Positions 1-7,173 of a DNA stretch of 22,924 nucleotides are shown one piece after another. The stretch is taken from positions 1 to 22,924 of the forward strand of contig JBMOPD010000097.1 of NCBI GenBank assembly GCA_049323615.1, given 5' to 3'. The DNA is from JBMOPD01 sp049323615 (lineage in GTDB: Bacteria > Bacillota > Desulfotomaculia > Desulfotomaculales > Desulfocucumaceae). The stretch's first letter is position 1. Each line of letters starts with the position of its first letter. Under the pieces are notes generated by a model, which saw only the letters and a program-made list of their open reading frames with translations, searched no databases and had not been told where the DNA came from. Both the position numbers and the translations under genes were made by a program.

Positions 1-125
1 GTTGAAACCCGTGGAAAATACAGACTGGGAGTACCCAAATCCCCGTACTGACCCCAACTCACGGAACCCTTTCTCAATGCACTGAATAATATGGCAGGAG
101 GTGCATCGAGGAGGGGTTTTTTTAT

Positions 126-1133
126 ATGGAAAGGTGCATGCGCGCCCTTAAGCGGACCCGGCCTTTTTTTCTTAATAAAAAGAATGTCGTCGGTGTCGGC
201 GTGGGTATGAAAAAAGTGGGCATGGAGCGCACGGAACAACCGTCAATCGTTGTTTTTGTGGAAAAGAAATTAAAAGAAGAAGATCTCCCCAGGGAGCACA
301 TCATTCCAAAGAAGATAAACGGGGTACCCACAGATGTAATTGAAATCGGCCGGGTCCGGCTGCTGGACAGCAGGACCGGCAAGCAGCGGCCGGCCCGTCC
401 GGGCATGAGTATCGGGCATTACAAAGTAACCGCCGGTACGTTCGGGGCGGTGGTAAAGGATAAAAAAACGGGGGAACCCCTGATATTGAGCAATAACCAC
501 ATTTTGGCCAATGCCACCGATGGAAGGGACGGCAGGGCCGCCCCGGGCGATCCCATTTTTCAACCCGGGGTATACGACGGGGGGAACGTCCAGGACAAAA
601 TCGCTGAACTGCTGAGGTTTGTGCCTTTACTGCGCAGTGTGAAAGAGGCCGACTGCCCGGTGGCTGCCGGGGCGGCCCGGGCAGGCAGCATGCTGGTGCA
701 TGTGATCAAGCCCAATTACGACCTGCGCTTTGTAAAACATTACCGGGGCAGCAATATAATTGACGCGGCAGTAGCCAGGCCGGTTTCGCCGGATGTGATT
801 TCCGAAGATATACTGGAAATAGGTTTACCGCAGGGGACTGGTATGGCTGAGGTAGGACAGACGGTCATTAAAAGCGGCCGCAGCAGCGGCATTACCTCCG
901 GCCCCGTATCTGCCGTGGATGTTTCTCTCCAGGTGGAGCTGAACGATTCTGAAGTGGGCATGTTCTCGAACCAGGTTGTTGCCGAGATGGTTTCCCGGGG
1001 TGGAGACAGCGGGGCCCTGATCCTGGACGAAAGGAAGAGGGCGGTGGGCCTTCTTTTTGCCGGTTCGGAAAAAGTTACCGTGTTCAACCGGTTAAGCAAT
1101 GTTTTTGAAAAGCTGGGAGTGGATCTGCTATAG
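126..1133 (+). CDS. Trypsin-like (chymotrypsin-fold) serine protease, cytoplasmic type
   Basis: A 335-residue protein with a readable serine-protease triad: His125 in LSNNHIL, Asp213 in NIIDAAVARP and Ser295 in RGGDSGAL. The spacing and the GDSG nucleophile motif fit the chymotrypsin fold. Residues 1-95 are a separate N-terminal part containing VVGVGVGMKK and a beta-rich stretch (SIVVFVEKKL); similar segments precede the protease domain in bacterial stand-alone S1-like proteins, where the role is unclear. No signal peptide or membrane segment is visible, so a cytoplasmic location is inferred. The ATG at 126 is preceded by GAGGAGGGG (108-116), which fixes the start. The residues between His and Asp (about 130-210) are longer than in compact trypsins. 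The substrate is unknown. The stop codon touches a heptad repeat array, and no ordinary terminator follows. Confidence 0.85.
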   Translation: MERCMRALKRTRPFFLNKKNVVGVGVGMKKVGMERTEQPSIVVFVEKKLKEEDLPREHIIPKKINGVPTDVIEIGRVRLLDSRTGKQRPARPGMSIGHYKVTAGTFGAVVKDKKTGEPLILSNNHILANATDGRDGRAAPGDPIFQPGVYDGGNVQDKIAELLRFVPLLRSVKEADCPVAAGAARAGSMLVHVIKPNYDLRFVKHYRGSNIIDAAVARPVSPDVISEDILEIGLPQGTGMAEVGQTVIKSGRSSGITSGPVSAVDVSLQVELNDSEVGMFSNQVVAEMVSRGGDSGALILDERKRAVGLLFAGSEKVTVFNRLSNVFEKLGVDLL

Positions 1134-1237
1134 TCGTCGGTCGTCGGACGTCAGTCGTCAGTTTTCAAAGTATTCTCTGGGGCCCTGTGACCCGGCGTTT
1201 TATTATCCCCTGCGTCTGACGGCCGGCGACTGACGAC
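1133..1237. repeat. Imperfect inverted repeat with heptad-periodic arms (element A)
   Basis: The left arm is four 7-base units in exact phase: GTCGTCG at 1133 and 1140, GACGTCA at 1147, GTCGTCA at 1154. The right arm (1217-1237) has units TGACGGC, CGGCGAC and TGACGAC, which read on the other strand as GTCGTCA, GTCGCCG, GCCGTCA. The 22-base arms 1133-1154 and 1216-1237 pair at 19 positions around a 61-base loop. The first base of the array is the last base of the protease stop codon. No T-tract follows, so it does not look like a standard intrinsic terminator. Confidence 0.75.
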
Positions 1238-1257
1238 TTATATGGGGAGGGTCAATT

Positions 1258-1653
1258 ATGGTTCAGAAATGTCCGGGCTTAAAATCCGGAGAAATTGCCA
1301 TGGCCCTTTTGGGAGAGAATATTCCAGCCATAGGCCCCAGGTTAAAGACCAGGACGGAAGCGGTAGCGGCGGTAAAAAAATATGTCAGCGCCATAGAGGG
1401 CCTGGTGAAGTATACGGAACCTTACAGAGTTATGTTTTTACGCCAGCCGGACGGCAGGTACATACTGCTCATTAAAGGTTCCACCGAGACCCTTGAAATA
1501 TTGCGGGATCTTGACGAACTGACCGTCAAAAGGTTTCAGCGGTCCTTTAAAAGCCGGATGTTTATAATAACCAGTTTTTATGAGGATGGTGACCGTCTGG
1601 AGTGCCTGGCTCTCACCGAGGGGATGGGGGCGGTGCTGTATGTTCCGTGGTAA
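1258..1653 (+). CDS. Hypothetical protein, 131 residues
   Basis: I do not recognise this family. The protein is soluble-looking, with no signal peptide, membrane segment or cysteine cluster; Cys5 and Cys117 are isolated. It reads as mixed alpha/beta: a helical N-terminal half (about 12-52), then beta-rich stretches (YRVMFLRQPDGRYILLIKG, MFIITSFY, GAVLYVPW). The ATG at 1258 is chosen because GGGGAGGG (1244-1251) lies six bases upstream; an overlapping frame opening at 1242 contains that Shine-Dalgarno sequence and is unlikely to be real. It stands between the protease and the secreted CAP protein, each separated by repeats or terminators, so it is probably its own transcription unit. Base composition resembles its neighbours. 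Confidence 0.6.
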   Translation: MVQKCPGLKSGEIAMALLGENIPAIGPRLKTRTEAVAAVKKYVSAIEGLVKYTEPYRVMFLRQPDGRYILLIKGSTETLEILRDLDELTVKRFQRSFKSRMFIITSFYEDGDRLECLALTEGMGAVLYVPW

Positions 1654-1655
1654 CC

Positions 1656-1677
1656 GCTGATAGCTGACGGGCTGATG
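1656..1677 (+). repeat. Degenerate heptad repeat GCTGAYR (element G)
   Basis: Three 7-base units directly after the stop codon: GCTGATA at 1656, GCTGACG at 1663 and, after one inserted base, GCTGATG at 1671. It is followed at once by a 9-bp hairpin. The phase is less clean than in the other arrays, so this is a weaker member of the group. Confidence 0.4.
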
Positions 1678-1678
1678 G

Positions 1679-1703
1679 TAAGATGGTTTATTATACCATC
1701 TTA
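1679..1703 (+). terminator. Hairpin after the 1258-1653 gene, no clear T-tract
   Basis: TAAGATGGT (1679-1687) pairs perfectly with ACCATCTTA (1695-1703) around the loop TTATTAT. The sequence after it is only moderately T-rich, so it may act as a 3' stabiliser or processing hairpin rather than a true intrinsic terminator. Confidence 0.5.
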
Positions 1704-1775
1704 TTGAAATTTTGCGTTAAAATGTTCTGGTGCATGAATTATATGGAACAACTGGTTAATAAGTACGCGTGGAGG

Positions 1776-1807
1776 AAGATTTGCCTGTTGTGGCAATCTT
1801 TTTTTTT
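1776..1807 (+). terminator. Intrinsic terminator
   Basis: AAGATTTGCC pairs with GGCAATCTT (one bulged T) around TGTTGT, followed by nine T residues. It is 120 bases past the upstream gene and about 155 bases before the CAP gene. It could end transcription from the left or serve as an attenuator in a long CAP-gene leader. Confidence 0.75.
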
Positions 1808-1962
1808 CTGATAAAGTATCTTTGCACATATTTCCTTTTTGTACAAGCCCTGGCTCCTCAGTAACGGCTTGTCAGAGAAGGTGAATATTGCAGAATACAA
1901 TTGCCGAATCCCATTAATACAAAAAAATGGGTACGGAGAAATAAAAAAGAAAGGAGCATCAT
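1808..1962 (+). other. Untranslated region before the CAP gene, with a small stem
   Basis: No gene was found here. ACAAGCC (1843-1849) can pair with GGCTTGT (1866-1872), and CCCATT (1910-1915) with AATGGG (1926-1931). No riboswitch consensus was convincing. The region ends in the strong Shine-Dalgarno AAGGAG (1951-1956) of the next gene. No convincing SigA promoter was found. Confidence 0.3.
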
Positions 1963-3168
1963 ATGAACAGCAGAAAGTTTCTGGCTACCGGCTTCCTCGT
2001 CGTTTTGCTTACTCTGTGTCTGGCTGTGGCGGCCTTTGCCGCGCCCGGTATGCCGGGAGATCAAGGCGCCCCGGCTGTGGATGCGGCCCTTCAATCCGGC
2101 AACGCTGCCGCTGTTCCATCCATCCTTACTGATACCAAAGACACCAAAAATAAGCAAAAAGTTCCCCAAAATCAAAATTTAGAAAACCAGCCTGTGATCG
2201 GACAGGCTGTTTCCGCCAAAGGTGAAGAGTCCCGGGACAAGGTTTATACCGGGCAGTACCCGGTGCTGGGGGTGGAAACAGTTTCACTTACGGCGGAAGA
2301 GCAGCAGATGTTGGACCTGGTAAACCAGGAAAGGTCGTCCAGGGGTGTCCGGCCGCTACAGGCGGATTCCACCCTGGTCAAGGTGGCCAGGCTTAAGGCC
2401 AGGGATTTTGTGGAAAACAATTACTTCTCCCATACCTCACCGACATACGGGTCCCTGCGCAACATGCTGGACCGGTTCGGGGTTAAATACACCAGGGCCG
2501 GGGAGAACCTGGCGGCCGCCTACTCGGTGACCAGGGCGCACAATGCCCTGATGAAGTCTTCGGGCAACAGGGCCAACATACTGAGCACCAAGTACAAGCG
2601 GGTGGGAATAGGCATAGCCGATAACGGAAGATACAAGTATTTCGTGGAGATATTCACCGACGGCGGAGAAAGCCAGCCGCCGTCCGGAGGCACGGCCCCA
2701 CCGCCCGGCACCGGCCCGGTAAAGCCCCCTGCTTCCGACCCCACCACCCCCGGTCAGCCGGGTACCGGTGATACCAGCGCTGCCGGGCTGACGGCTGATG
2801 AAAAGAGGATGCTGGACCTGGTCAACTCCGAAAGGGCAAGAAACGGGCAGGCTTTGTTAAAGCCCAACCTTAAACTTACCGGGTTAGCCAGGCTCAAGGC
2901 CAGGGACATGATTGAAAAGAACTATTTCAGTCACACCTCGCCCACTTACGGCAGTCCCTTTGACATGATGAGGCAGTTTGGCATCACCTACCGGACTGCC
3001 GGTGAAAACCTGGCGGGGGCCCCCACGGTGGACATGGCGCACACAAATCTCATGAATTCACCCGGCCACCGGGCCAACATACTGAACGGCAGCTTCAAAG
3101 AGGTCGGGATAGGGATTATAAGCGGCGGTCCTTACGGCAAAATGTTTGTCCAGATGTTTATCGGCTGA
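1963..3168 (+). CDS. Secreted protein with two tandem CAP/SCP (PR-1-like) domains
   Basis: A 401-residue exported protein. Residues 1-26 form a signal peptide (MNSRKF, a long hydrophobic core, AFA before the likely cleavage). A low-complexity spacer follows, then CAP domain 1 (about 109-234), a Pro/Gly/Thr-rich linker (235-275) and CAP domain 2 (276-400). Both domains carry the family signatures YFSHTSPTYG (His157 and His324) and AGENLA (Glu181 and Glu348). Domain 2 keeps the classical SPGHRANIL motif with His369. Domain 1 reads SSGNRANIL, with Asn202 in place of that His, so its metal or cavity site is probably altered. CAP domains of the YkwD type are common in spore formers and act outside the cell; a precise reaction is not established. 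The start is fixed by AAGGAG seven bases upstream. Transcription ends at a double hairpin. Confidence 0.9.
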   Translation: MNSRKFLATGFLVVLLTLCLAVAAFAAPGMPGDQGAPAVDAALQSGNAAAVPSILTDTKDTKNKQKVPQNQNLENQPVIGQAVSAKGEESRDKVYTGQYPVLGVETVSLTAEEQQMLDLVNQERSSRGVRPLQADSTLVKVARLKARDFVENNYFSHTSPTYGSLRNMLDRFGVKYTRAGENLAAAYSVTRAHNALMKSSGNRANILSTKYKRVGIGIADNGRYKYFVEIFTDGGESQPPSGGTAPPPGTGPVKPPASDPTTPGQPGTGDTSAAGLTADEKRMLDLVNSERARNGQALLKPNLKLTGLARLKARDMIEKNYFSHTSPTYGSPFDMMRQFGITYRTAGENLAGAPTVDMAHTNLMNSPGHRANILNGSFKEVGIGIISGGPYGKMFVQMFIG

Positions 3169-3174
3169 TAAATC

Positions 3175-3237
3175 ATCAGGGGAGGATGGAAATCCTCCCC
3201 TGATTAGGAAAAACACCCTTTAATGGGTGTTTTTTTT
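3175..3237 (+). terminator. Double hairpin with intrinsic terminator after the CAP gene
   Basis: First hairpin: ATCAGGGGAGGA (3175-3186) pairs perfectly over 12 bp with 3193-3204 around TGGAAA, six bases after the stop codon. Second hairpin: AAAAACACCC (3209-3218) pairs with GGGTGTTTTT (3225-3234) around TTTAAT and runs into a T-tract ending at 3237. The second has the classical terminator form; the first may protect the mRNA end. Confidence 0.9.
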
Positions 3238-3371
3238 AGTTATGGAAATATGTTTTAACTTAAAGTTTACCGTTATATTTATAAAACAGGATAAATATAT
3301 ATAAGTGTGCAGTTATTGTTTTCAAGTTGTTATTTTTCCTTCTTTAACCAATCAGGAAAGGAGAAGTTTTG

Positions 3372-3400
3372 CACATTTTAAGGAGCATTTCATATATATA
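3372..3400 (+). promoter_or_regulatory. Candidate late mother-cell (SigK/SigE-like) promoter for the SPOCS operon
   Basis: In the AT-rich gap 3238-3446, an AC dinucleotide at 3373-3374 lies 16 bases before CATATATATA (3391-3400). This resembles the AC and CATA boxes of SigK promoters but is a poor match at the end of the -10 box, and the alternating AT run makes chance matches easy. It is proposed mainly because the downstream operon is of spore-coat type. The rest of the gap holds no gene that I can support. Confidence 0.2.
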
Positions 3401-3446
3401 TATAGACAGCTATAAATAGACCAGCCTTGAAAGGAGGAAATAACAC

Positions 3447-5006
3447 ATGAATGGAACCGTAGCACCGGGCACAGAAAGGCTTCGGGTTAATCAGTTAGTC
3501 AGTGATAATACCACTCAAACCGTTGTGCGGGGAATTGTCACCGTGCCGGACCCGAAGCCGGACGTGGAAAAGGTTCTGTCCACCGACAAGTCGGTAAAGG
3601 TTAGAAATGTAGAAACAGTACCCGACAAAGTCATCGTAGAGGGCGCCCTCACTCTGCAGATAGTCTACGTTGCCTTTGAGCCGGCTCAGTCAGTCCATCA
3701 CATGCACGGCCAGATCGATTTCACCACCTTTGTGGACGTACCGGGAGCGCTGCCGGGGATGACTGTTGATGTGGATATTACAGTGGAGGATGTGAATGTC
3801 ACCCGTCGCACAGGTCATCCCAGGGATTTTGATGTTGCCGCGGTACTGGAGGTATCGGCCAGGGTCAGTGATGTCATGGATATTGACGTGGTCACCCAGT
3901 GCCCGTCCGGATGCACCTGCGAAACTGAAGAAATCACGGTGGATCACCTGATCGGCAGCAACAAGCGGCAGGTGATGATCAGTGACGAATTCGACGTTCC
4001 TGAGGAAAAGCCGCCGGTAGAAAAAATACTGGACACCGATGTAAAGGTCGAAATTACCAGCACCAAAGTGCTGAAGAACAAAGTTATTGTGGACGGTACC
4101 GCCACGGTTGCCTTGATGTATGTCGGAATGCTTCCGGACCAGCCGGTACATAGTTTGCACCGGGCCTTCAATTTCAGTGACTTTGTTGAAGTGCCGGGCG
4201 CCATGCAGGGAATGGACGTAAGGTTCGACGTCAGAGTGGAGAGTGTTGATGTGGAGACTGTACGGTCTAAACCCGACCGGCTGCGGGCGGACATTGTCCT
4301 CAAACTGACCGCCAACGTGGTTGAGCCGCGGACGGTGGAAGTCATTACCGATGTAAGCAGCTGCCCCAATGTGGAAACGAACTTTACCGAGCTCAAGGTT
4401 GACAGCCTGGTGGGTGAAAACACAAACCAGGTGATTATCAAGGATACCTTTGAAACCCCCGATCCCAAGCCCGATGTGGCAAAAATCCTGGATACCATGG
4501 TTGAAAAAGTGACGGTTACGGAGAAAAAGATCCTCAGGGACAAGGTTATAGTCAGCGGCAAGGTCGAGGTGCAGATCGTTTATGTGGCCGCCCAGGAAGA
4601 TCAGGCGGTGCACGCCCTGCACAGGACCCTGCCCTTCCGCACCTTTGTGGAGGTCATGGGGGCCCGGGAAGACCATGACGTTGAAGTCAAAGTCAATGTG
4701 GAGTTTACCACCGCCACCGCCAAGGGCTGTGAGATAACCGTGGAAGTGGTGCTCAAGGTGACGGCCAGGGTGACCAAATCCCTGGAGAGGAATGTGCTTA
4801 CCACCGCCGCCCCGGCGCCGGCCGAGCCGTGCCCGCCGGGGGAAACATTTAAGTACATTGTGAAGCCGGGCGACACCCTTTACACCATCGGTAGAATGTT
4901 CGGGGTCTCACTTGCCGAAATGAAGGCCGCTAACCCGCAACTCCCGGACCCCAATCAGATTAGACCGGGAATGGAGATCAATGTTCCCTGCGTACCCAAA
5001 GGATAA
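3447..5006 (+). CDS. SipL-like spore protein: three SPOCS (DUF3794) domains plus C-terminal LysM
   Basis: A 519-residue protein with three homologous segments at about 12-150, 164-302 and 316-452, then a LysM domain at 468-515 (YIVKPGDTLYTIGRMFGV and IRPGMEINVP). Each repeat shows the same order: a V-NQVV-type opening, PDPKPDVEKIL, DKVIVEG, QIVYV, Q-VH-LH, F--FVEVPGA and a DV-V-VE strand. This three-SPOCS plus LysM layout matches clostridial SipL, which binds SpoIVA and anchors the coat to the forespore; that function is inferred from layout. No signal peptide is present, as expected for a mother-cell coat protein. The cysteines are clustered between repeats 1 and 2 (CPSGCTC, about 152-158). 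The start is fixed by AAGGAGG nine bases before the ATG. The next gene follows after 27 bases with its own AGGAGGT, so the two are probably co-transcribed. Confidence 0.85.
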   Translation: MNGTVAPGTERLRVNQLVSDNTTQTVVRGIVTVPDPKPDVEKVLSTDKSVKVRNVETVPDKVIVEGALTLQIVYVAFEPAQSVHHMHGQIDFTTFVDVPGALPGMTVDVDITVEDVNVTRRTGHPRDFDVAAVLEVSARVSDVMDIDVVTQCPSGCTCETEEITVDHLIGSNKRQVMISDEFDVPEEKPPVEKILDTDVKVEITSTKVLKNKVIVDGTATVALMYVGMLPDQPVHSLHRAFNFSDFVEVPGAMQGMDVRFDVRVESVDVETVRSKPDRLRADIVLKLTANVVEPRTVEVITDVSSCPNVETNFTELKVDSLVGENTNQVIIKDTFETPDPKPDVAKILDTMVEKVTVTEKKILRDKVIVSGKVEVQIVYVAAQEDQAVHALHRTLPFRTFVEVMGAREDHDVEVKVNVEFTTATAKGCEITVEVVLKVTARVTKSLERNVLTTAAPAPAEPCPPGETFKYIVKPGDTLYTIGRMFGVSLAEMKAANPQLPDPNQIRPGMEINVPCVPKG

Positions 5007-5033
5007 AAACCTTTAAAATGAGGAGGTTTCAGT

Positions 5034-6116
5034 ATGCCCATTGAATTTACATTTGCCGAGCCGGAACTGGTAAGATGTGTAAGGATCAAGGTTCCGGTAG
5101 TGATCGCCGAAACCGAAGAAGCCCAGGTAGTGGTGGACACCACCTTCTGCATGCCCGAACTGGCCAAGAAAGTTGACCACATCGACATTTCGGTGCAGGA
5201 CCTGGAGGCTGACCCCATTTTTGTGCACGAAAGCGAGTCCACCTGGAACATAAGCATGTCCAAAAAGTGGCCCCACTATTTGACCTGGGGCTTTCCTGCC
5301 GGCAGGGCCTTCCTGAAAAAGATAATTGTGCACGGGGTTCTGCACAAGCAGATTTTCTATGTGAACCAGGAAGACCAGGTAAAACACGTGGGAGAGGATG
5401 TTCCCTTCACCAAGACCATTGAGCTGGCCGAACCCGAGCCGGTAGTAGATGTTGACGACGTGGAAATTCAGTTCCACGGAAAAAGGGCCGATGTGACCTG
5501 GGACCTGGTGCGGGCCAGCAGGCTGCAGCAGACCGGTGTGGTCCTGATCAGGGTCAAAGCCGTGGAGCAGCGCCAGATCTTCGTCCAGGTCTGCCCTTCC
5601 CCGGAAAAGTGCCCCAAGGACGTCAACATTTTGCGCGATCCCAGTTTCGAACACTGGGTAGGCAACACCCCGCTGCTCTGGGGTGCCACCAACGTTTTCC
5701 GGACCGAAGGCAGAACCGGTGAATTCGCGGCCGGGCTGGGCCTGGATCCCGCCCTGCCGGCGGCAGTGTTCCAGACCACCAGGGCTGTACTGCCCAACTT
5801 TATGTACCGTCTCTGCTTCTATGCCCAAAAGCTGCCAATAGTCCCCCCGAACTGCGACTTTACACTGGAGGCCCAGGTGTCCTTCTTTGACGCCGCGGGC
5901 AACCTGATTGACGCCCAGTCCCAGTCCTGGGCCGACGAGCAGGTTCCGACCTCCTTCAGGCAGTTCTGCCTGAACGTGGGCCCGGTGGCGGAGAACACCG
6001 CTTTTGCCCTGGTGCGCATAGCCATGCAGGTGCCGGCCGTCACAAACACCACCCCGCCCAACAACTGCTCGGTGGCTATTGACGATGCTTCTCTGGTGTG
6101 CACCGGGGGCTTTTAA
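5034..6116 (+). CDS. SPOCS (DUF3794)-like protein with a beta-rich C-terminal domain
   Basis: A 360-residue partner of the SipL-like gene. Residues about 90-187 align by eye with its repeats: FLKKIIVHGVLHKQIFYVNQ matches the DKVIVEG/QIVYV core, followed by QVKHVGEDVPFTKTIELAEP and a final strand RVKAVEQRQIFVQV. Residues 1-90 appear to be a diverged N-terminal arm of the same fold. Residues 197-360 form a separate domain starting NILRDPSFEHWVGNTPLLW. Its strand pattern and the closing SVAIDDASLVCTGGF resemble jelly-roll carbohydrate-binding modules; this is inferred from pattern only. No signal peptide or membrane segment is present. A spore-surface or coat role, perhaps binding glycan, is a reasonable guess. 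AGGAGGT at 5021-5027 supports the ATG. The operon ends at a strong bidirectional terminator. Confidence 0.7.
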   Translation: MPIEFTFAEPELVRCVRIKVPVVIAETEEAQVVVDTTFCMPELAKKVDHIDISVQDLEADPIFVHESESTWNISMSKKWPHYLTWGFPAGRAFLKKIIVHGVLHKQIFYVNQEDQVKHVGEDVPFTKTIELAEPEPVVDVDDVEIQFHGKRADVTWDLVRASRLQQTGVVLIRVKAVEQRQIFVQVCPSPEKCPKDVNILRDPSFEHWVGNTPLLWGATNVFRTEGRTGEFAAGLGLDPALPAAVFQTTRAVLPNFMYRLCFYAQKLPIVPPNCDFTLEAQVSFFDAAGNLIDAQSQSWADEQVPTSFRQFCLNVGPVAENTAFALVRIAMQVPAVTNTTPPNNCSVAIDDASLVCTGGF

Positions 6117-6134
6117 AGGGCCTTTAACACCTTG

Positions 6135-6172
6135 AAAAAAGAAGCTGTTTCACGGGAAACAGCTTCTTTTTT
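6135..6172. terminator. Perfect 17-bp bidirectional terminator hairpin
   Basis: Positions 6135-6151 pair without mismatch with 6156-6172 around the tetraloop ACGG, with A6 and T6 tracts on the two sides, so it can work on either strand. It closes the SPOCS operon. Its centre is a near match to a parS site (separate entry). Confidence 0.92.
6146..6161. promoter_or_regulatory. parS-like ParB-binding sequence (15 of 16 bases)
   Basis: TGTTTCACGGGAAACA differs at one base (G instead of T at position 10) from the Bacillus-type parS consensus TGTTTCACGTGAAACA. It lies inside the stem and loop of a terminator, so the palindrome could be there for the hairpin alone. The neighbourhood (spoVG-glmU-prs-rplY-pth-mfd) is normally close to the replication origin, where parS sites cluster. 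Binding is not shown by sequence alone. Confidence 0.4.
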
Positions 6173-6267
6173 ATGATCCCGCCGGCTCCGCCCCGGGATG
6201 TATCACCGGCGGCAACCACGGCATATATATTTAGGGTAGGGATTCGGGGTTATGAGGAGGTCTATTT

Positions 6268-6741
6268 GTGGCTGAAGAAGGCGTAAAATACGCCAATATT
6301 GAGGAAACCCTGTTTCAACTGCTTCAGTCCGGTGGCGGCAGGGATATGGATCAGGGAAACCTTCTGGTTTTGTTGAGTCTGGTTAATCTGATGGGGATTA
6401 TCAACATAATCAATTACAGGTTAGGGATTAAACAGGGTGCCGGGGCTGATTCCACCGCCGGCCAACCGGAAGCTGCCCGGCCGGACAGTGGTCCGGAAAC
6501 GGGGCCGGAAACCGGGCCGCGGGGAAAGGTTCCTCCCTTTGACCCGGCTTCGTTACTGGCCATGCTGGGCGGGAAAGACAGGTCCGGCGTCAATCCGGGC
6601 CAACTGGCGGGCCTTTTGAACCGGTTTATGCACCCCCCTACCGGAAAGCCGCCTGAAAACGAGAAGCCGGATGCCGGTAATAAGACATCGAAACAAGAAA
6701 CAGCCGACCCTCAGCCGGATGTTCAAAAGAATGAGGATTGA
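6268..6741 (+). CDS. Unknown protein with a VNLxGII hydrophobic motif (paralogue 1)
   Basis: A 157-residue protein of no family I know. The N-terminal part has ANIEETLFQLLQ, then one hydrophobic stretch of about 20 residues (LLVLLSLVNLMGIINIINY, about 35-53). The middle is a Pro/Gly/Glu-rich linker with a GPET duplication. A second conserved patch, DPASLLAMLGGKD followed by GQLAGLLNRFMHPP, comes near residue 90, and the tail is charged and disordered-looking. The same order of patches occurs in the protein at 7174-7731, so the two are paralogues. The start is GTG at 6268, supported by GAGGAGGT (6254-6261). It ends 15 bases from the convergent small gene on the minus strand. It follows the spore-type SPOCS operon but behind a strong terminator, so co-regulation is only a guess. 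Confidence 0.6.
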   Translation: MAEEGVKYANIEETLFQLLQSGGGRDMDQGNLLVLLSLVNLMGIINIINYRLGIKQGAGADSTAGQPEAARPDSGPETGPETGPRGKVPPFDPASLLAMLGGKDRSGVNPGQLAGLLNRFMHPPTGKPPENEKPDAGNKTSKQETADPQPDVQKNED

Positions 6742-6756
6742 CAGCCGGTTGGTTTC

Positions 6757-7050
6757 TTACCCGTTGTTTTTTCCCGGACCTTCCGCCGGCTCATTTACCG
6801 GTTTTGGATCTGCTTTCTTTTCCGGCAGAGTAGCAACAGAATCATTTGATTTTGCTGAGGGAATCATTTTTAACATGCCGGCCTGAAAGGTGTCCATACC
6901 GTTCTTCATGGCCTGTACGGCGGCTTTGGTTGACTGTATGAAATCAATAAGATCGTCAAGAGTTTTTTCCAGTTCCCTTCCGGGTTGCGACATCATTAAA
7001 AAAACGGGCAGCAGGGCGGGATGAGGACCTCCGCCAAATTTTCCGGGCAA
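6757..7050 (-). CDS. Small unknown protein with amphipathic helix, between two paralogues
   Basis: A 97-residue product starting at TTG (7050-7048), with AGGGGG seven bases upstream on the minus strand supporting that start. Residues 8-20 (GPHPALLPVFLMM) form a short hydrophobic patch. Residues about 24-62 (ELEKTLDDLIDFIQSTKAAV and following) look like an amphipathic helix or coiled coil, and the C-terminal third is Lys/Pro/Glu-rich and probably disordered. The PALL patch resembles the PASLLAML and PALLLSLL patches of the flanking plus-strand paralogues, which hints at a related or partner protein. Function unknown. It runs convergently towards the gene at 6268 and divergently from the one at 7174, with 123 bases between the two starts. 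Confidence 0.5.
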   Translation of the reverse strand: MPGKFGGGPHPALLPVFLMMSQPGRELEKTLDDLIDFIQSTKAAVQAMKNGMDTFQAGMLKMIPSAKSNDSVATLPEKKADPKPVNEPAEGPGKNNG

Positions 7051-7173
7051 TTTTTAAACCCCCTTTTTTATAGTGAGATTTTTGGCTATTTCCATTTTAT
7101 GACGTAAAGGCAAAACTTGTTACCGGATGTCGCCGGGGCGGAAGGGCAGGATAAAAAAAGAGGAGGCGTATTA

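Noticed and set aside
1880..1912. GGTGAAT and GCCGAATCC strings before the CAP gene that recall the c-di-AMP (ydaO) riboswitch
   Set aside because: The other conserved parts of that riboswitch are missing, including the GGGGA-type 5' core and the TCAGC that should follow CCGAATCC. Two short strings are not enough.
3369..3419. A 16-codon leader peptide starting at TTG after AAAGGAG, upstream of the SipL-like gene
   Set aside because: The codons run through an alternating AT tract with no recognisable peptide and no attenuator behind it, so it is probably chance.
3690..4676. Long open frame on the minus strand opposite the SipL-like gene
   Set aside because: It is a shadow of the strongly coding plus-strand gene, its His-rich composition is an antisense artefact, and there is no suitable start signal.
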